DNA of 64,000 bases from Clostridium fungisolvens (lineage in GTDB: Bacteria > Bacillota > Clostridia > Clostridiales > Clostridiaceae): the NCBI RefSeq assembly GCF_014193895.1, contig NZ_BLZR01000001.1, positions 2,356,001-2,420,000 of the forward strand, in the 5' to 3' direction. Made by a program: the position numbers and the translations under genes. The first letter of the stretch is position 1. Each line of letters starts with the position of its first letter. This document shows, in pieces, positions 61,734 to 64,000 of this stretch. Under the pieces are notes generated by a model, which was not told where the DNA came from, ran no database searches, and worked only from the letters and a program-made list of their open reading frames with translations.

Positions 61734-61763
61734 CCCCAGTATCATTAAATAATGATGCTGGGG
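61734..61763. repeat. Long hairpin after araA, without T-run
   Basis: ccccagtatcatta / taatgatgctgggg, 14 paired bases around a 2-base loop. No T-run on either strand, so either a weak terminator or an mRNA-stabilising end. Confidence 0.6.
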
Positions 61764-61917
61764 TGGTAAAAATCAAACAACTGCTAAAGCTTTCTATTCA
61801 TGTTATAATAATATAAATTTATTTTAATATTGAAGACTAAATTGTTAATGATAAAATACATTTTAATTTCAATGTTAAAACCAGTTTATACAATATTTTA
61901 AAATGCGGAGTGATATT

Positions 61918-62595
61918 ATGGCTAACAATAATGATTTCGGAGATAGCAATTTAAGTAAAGTACTTAACTATGTTCATTGGTTTTTCATTACAAATATTTA
62001 CTTCTTCTTATGTAATATCCTATTTATTATATGTGCATATACTGTGGAAATAAAATTTGGCAATATATTAGTGTTTTTAATTGCTTTAATTCCTACTGGT
62101 CCATCAATTACTGCAGTATGCTCTTCTATGGGCAAGATAGTTAGGGAAAAATATTTAGATACAACAAGAGATTTTTTCAAGGCATATAAAGATAATTTCT
62201 TTTCTTCAATGAAGCTATGGATTTTATTTCTTTTAACTACTTTCATATTGCTACTAGATATAAAATTATGCTTCATAAATAAAAGCTTTTTATTTTTGTT
62301 AATACCAACTGTTATAATTTTGTTTCTTTTAGTTTTGATTTTTTCATATGCCTTTCCTTTACTATCAAGGTTTAGCATGAAAACAATAGATATAATTAAA
62401 TTATCAGTTTATTTAGCACTAAAAAATCCTCTGATTTCATTAATTAATATTACAGTACTTATTGTATCTACTCTCTTGTTTTTTGAAGGAAGAGGCATAA
62501 TCGGTCTATTTTTAGGAAGCTTAGCATCATATGCAATAATATTTAATATGAGAAGAATATTTGATTATGTAGAAAAAAAATTTGTAAGCCCATAA
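61918..62595 (+). CDS. YesL-like (DUF624) membrane protein
   Basis: A 225-residue protein with five hydrophobic helices. It begins MANNNDFGDSNLSKVLNYVH, followed by WFFITNIYFFLCN; LIALIPTGPSITAVCSSMGK and an RDFFKAYKDNFFSSMKLW segment match the DUF624 pattern; members often accompany sugar ABC transporters. ATG 61918 has GGAGTG 6 bases upstream; an ATG five codons up contains that site. Sugar link fits its ara neighbours. Confidence 0.8.
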   Translation: MANNNDFGDSNLSKVLNYVHWFFITNIYFFLCNILFIICAYTVEIKFGNILVFLIALIPTGPSITAVCSSMGKIVREKYLDTTRDFFKAYKDNFFSSMKLWILFLLTTFILLLDIKLCFINKSFLFLLIPTVIILFLLVLIFSYAFPLLSRFSMKTIDIIKLSVYLALKNPLISLINITVLIVSTLLFFEGRGIIGLFLGSLASYAIIFNMRRIFDYVEKKFVSP

Positions 62596-63109
62596 GTTAT
62601 TCATTATATATAAAAATATGAAGTTACGTAAAAGTGCTTCATATTTTTTTACTTTTAAATACCTTTTTATTCTTCCTAAAATCAATTTTCATTTAATTTA
62701 GTCCTCTACTTATAATATTTTAATAGCAATTATTTAACACAATAAATCAGAAAGATTAAAAATAAAGTGATGTTTAATACTTATAAATTATTCACCATAT
62801 TATACAGAACTATTTTACCTTTATCTAAATATGTGAAAATATGTTATATTTACTATTGTAAATGATTAAACAATTGCTATCACTGCATATTTATTTTTTT
62901 ATTCTTGATAAAATTAAATTTTATTTTAGAAAAACTTAAAATATTATTTCATTATTTTCCGTAAAATAGTATAATAATGTAAGAGTAGTATATTTAATTT
63001 AAACATAATTTTAAAAATATGCCATGATTTTTTTGATAGTAATATCTTAAACTATACTTTCACTGAGTTTATTGCATAAAATTTTATTAATACTATAGAG
63101 GAGAATGTC
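62596..63109. promoter_or_regulatory. Gap before the ArsR-type regulator
   Basis: About 510 bases. It begins with a terminator (62613-62655: aaatatgaag / cttcatattt, seven T). Beyond that, AT-rich DNA with no gene recognised; the promoter of the next gene must be in its end. Confidence 0.4.
62613..62655 (+). terminator. Terminator of the YesL-like gene
   Basis: aaatatgaag / cttcatattt stem with a run of T, about 20 bases after the stop. Confidence 0.85.
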
Positions 63110-64000
63110 ATGATACACATAACGGACTTAAAAGAAAGCTTACCTTTATTCAAAGCCTTAAGCTCTGATATAAGGGTACAGATAATTGAACTTCTTTCAG
63201 AACATAAACAATTAAACATGAATGAATTAGCAGAAAAACTTCAACTTACTAATGGTGCAGTAACAATGCACATAAAGAAATTAGAAGAATGTGGCTTAAT
63301 AAAAACTAATACCTTAACTGCAAAACACGGGATCCAAAAAATTTGTTATTTGCATGAAGATAAATTCGTAATTGACATAGGAACTCAAGATATAGAAAAT
63401 TCCTATGAATTAGAAATAGGAATAGGACACTATTCCTCTTATGAAATTTCCCCAACATGCGGCATTGCCACAAAAGAAAGACTTATTGGAGAAGTTGACA
63501 ATCCAAGTTATTTTGCTGATCCCGAAAGAATTAATGCAGATATCTTATGGTTTACAAAAGGTTTTATCGAATATAGAATTCCAAATTATTTAAAGCCAGG
63601 TCAAGAGTTTTCAGAAATACAAATATCTATGGAAATAAGTTCTGAGGCACCTGGAAACTGCAACATTTGGCCTTCAGATATTCATTTTATACTAAATAAC
63701 ATCAATGTAGGTAGCTGGACTAGTCCCGGAGATTATGCCGACAGTAAAGGTATCCTAACTCCATCTTGGTGGTTCCCTAACTGGAATCAATACGGTTTAC
63801 TAAAGCTCTTAATAATCAACAAGTTTGGTACATTTATTGATGGATTAAAAATATCAGACACTACAATAGAAGATATAAATTTAAATTATAAAAGCGATTT
63901 AATATTAAAAATGGCTGTTCCTGAGGAAACCAAACATGTTGGCGGCTTAACCATCTTCGGTAAAAACTTCGGAAATTATAATCAAGGTTTAAATGTAAGA
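63110..64000 (+). CDS. ArsR-like HTH regulator with large C-terminal domain, cut by window edge
   Basis: The frame starts at ATG 63110 with GAGGAG upstream and is open to base 64000 (297 codons). Residues 1-80 form an ArsR-type winged helix: LPLFKALSSDIRVQIIELLS and LAEKLQLTNGAVTMHIKKLE. The rest is a beta-rich region (WFTKGFIEYRIPNYLKPGQE, HFILNNINVGSWTSPGDYAD, PSWWFPNWNQYG) that looks like a sugar-binding sandwich. Such HTH-plus-sandwich regulators occur near plant-polysaccharide genes. Placed beside the ara unit. C-terminus not seen. Confidence 0.78.
   Translation, partial: MIHITDLKESLPLFKALSSDIRVQIIELLSEHKQLNMNELAEKLQLTNGAVTMHIKKLEECGLIKTNTLTAKHGIQKICYLHEDKFVIDIGTQDIENSYELEIGIGHYSSYEISPTCGIATKERLIGEVDNPSYFADPERINADILWFTKGFIEYRIPNYLKPGQEFSEIQISMEISSEAPGNCNIWPSDIHFILNNINVGSWTSPGDYADSKGILTPSWWFPNWNQYGLLKLLIINKFGTFIDGLKISDTTIEDINLNYKSDLILKMAVPEETKHVGGLTIFGKNFGNYNQGLNVR

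Noticed and set aside
1..64000. CRISPR arrays, tRNA or rRNA genes, insertion sequences, phage modules
   Set aside because: No regular spacer arrays, cloverleaf-like segments, rRNA blocks or transposase motifs were recognised on either strand. The only lysis-like items (GH25 lysozyme, holin-like protein) lie 19 kb apart.

Overview
The window is AT-rich DNA (about 30 % GC by eye) from a spore-forming, clostridia-like Firmicute, most likely Clostridium sensu lato. The evidence is a gene for an alpha/beta small acid-soluble spore protein, strong GGAGG ribosome binding sites with ATG, GTG and TTG starts, and a classic Firmicute chromosome block. In that block yicC, remA, gmk, rpoZ, coaBC, priA, def, fmt, a zinc peptidase, rsmB, rlmN, stp and prkC run leftward with tight spacing. 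No tRNA, rRNA, CRISPR array, transposase or phage module was seen. This is chromosome backbone with small accessory islands.

Layout. 0-13 kb: the housekeeping block above, read leftward from a promoter near 12.84 kb and probably split by a terminator at the end of coaBC. 13-19.5 kb: a guanine-riboswitch-controlled purine permease, asparaginase, thiol peroxidase, several small proteins, a SASP gene and a YitT-family membrane protein. 19.8-25.6 kb: a methyl-accepting protein behind a twin-palindrome promoter, a Dabb protein, a DUF5658-like membrane protein, a CwlD-like amidase, and D-Ala-D-Ala ligase followed by a MocR regulator that may control it. 25.9-32.9 kb: two TetR-led units, one with a large FtsX-type ABC exporter and one with a membrane protein and a flavodoxin. 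33-39 kb: a second YitT protein with an attenuator-like leader, two tiny proteins (one WYL-like), a GH25 lysozyme, a GNAT protein and AlaX. 39.5-40.4 kb: a HepT/MntA toxin-antitoxin pair. 40.5-47.4 kb: molybdate uptake (modA, modB, no modC) and molybdenum cofactor synthesis (MOSC, moaC, moaA, mobA, moeA, divergent mog). 47.6-52.3 kb: a cobalamin-binding HTH regulator with the CarH photoreceptor signature, divergent from an FtsX/ATPase exporter and followed by a DHA2 efflux pump. 53.3-53.9 kb: three tandem paralogous 46-47-residue peptide genes. 55-64 kb: transketolase, transaldolase, araD, araR and araA with AraR boxes, a YesL-like protein and a truncated ArsR-type regulator.

How the genes work together. 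The left block couples translation, nucleotide and CoA supply and PASTA-kinase signalling. The right end converts L-arabinose to pentose phosphates under AraR. The Moco cluster serves molybdoenzymes encoded elsewhere.

The most interesting unexplained items are the Xre-type CarH-like regulator and its exporter, the triplet of tiny paralogous genes, three families of intergenic repeats (a roughly 103-bp palindromic element, a hairpin/T-run element in four copies, and a 25-bp repeat), and two promoters dressed with repeated or palindromic operators. All positions were read by eye; no searches or folding programs were run.
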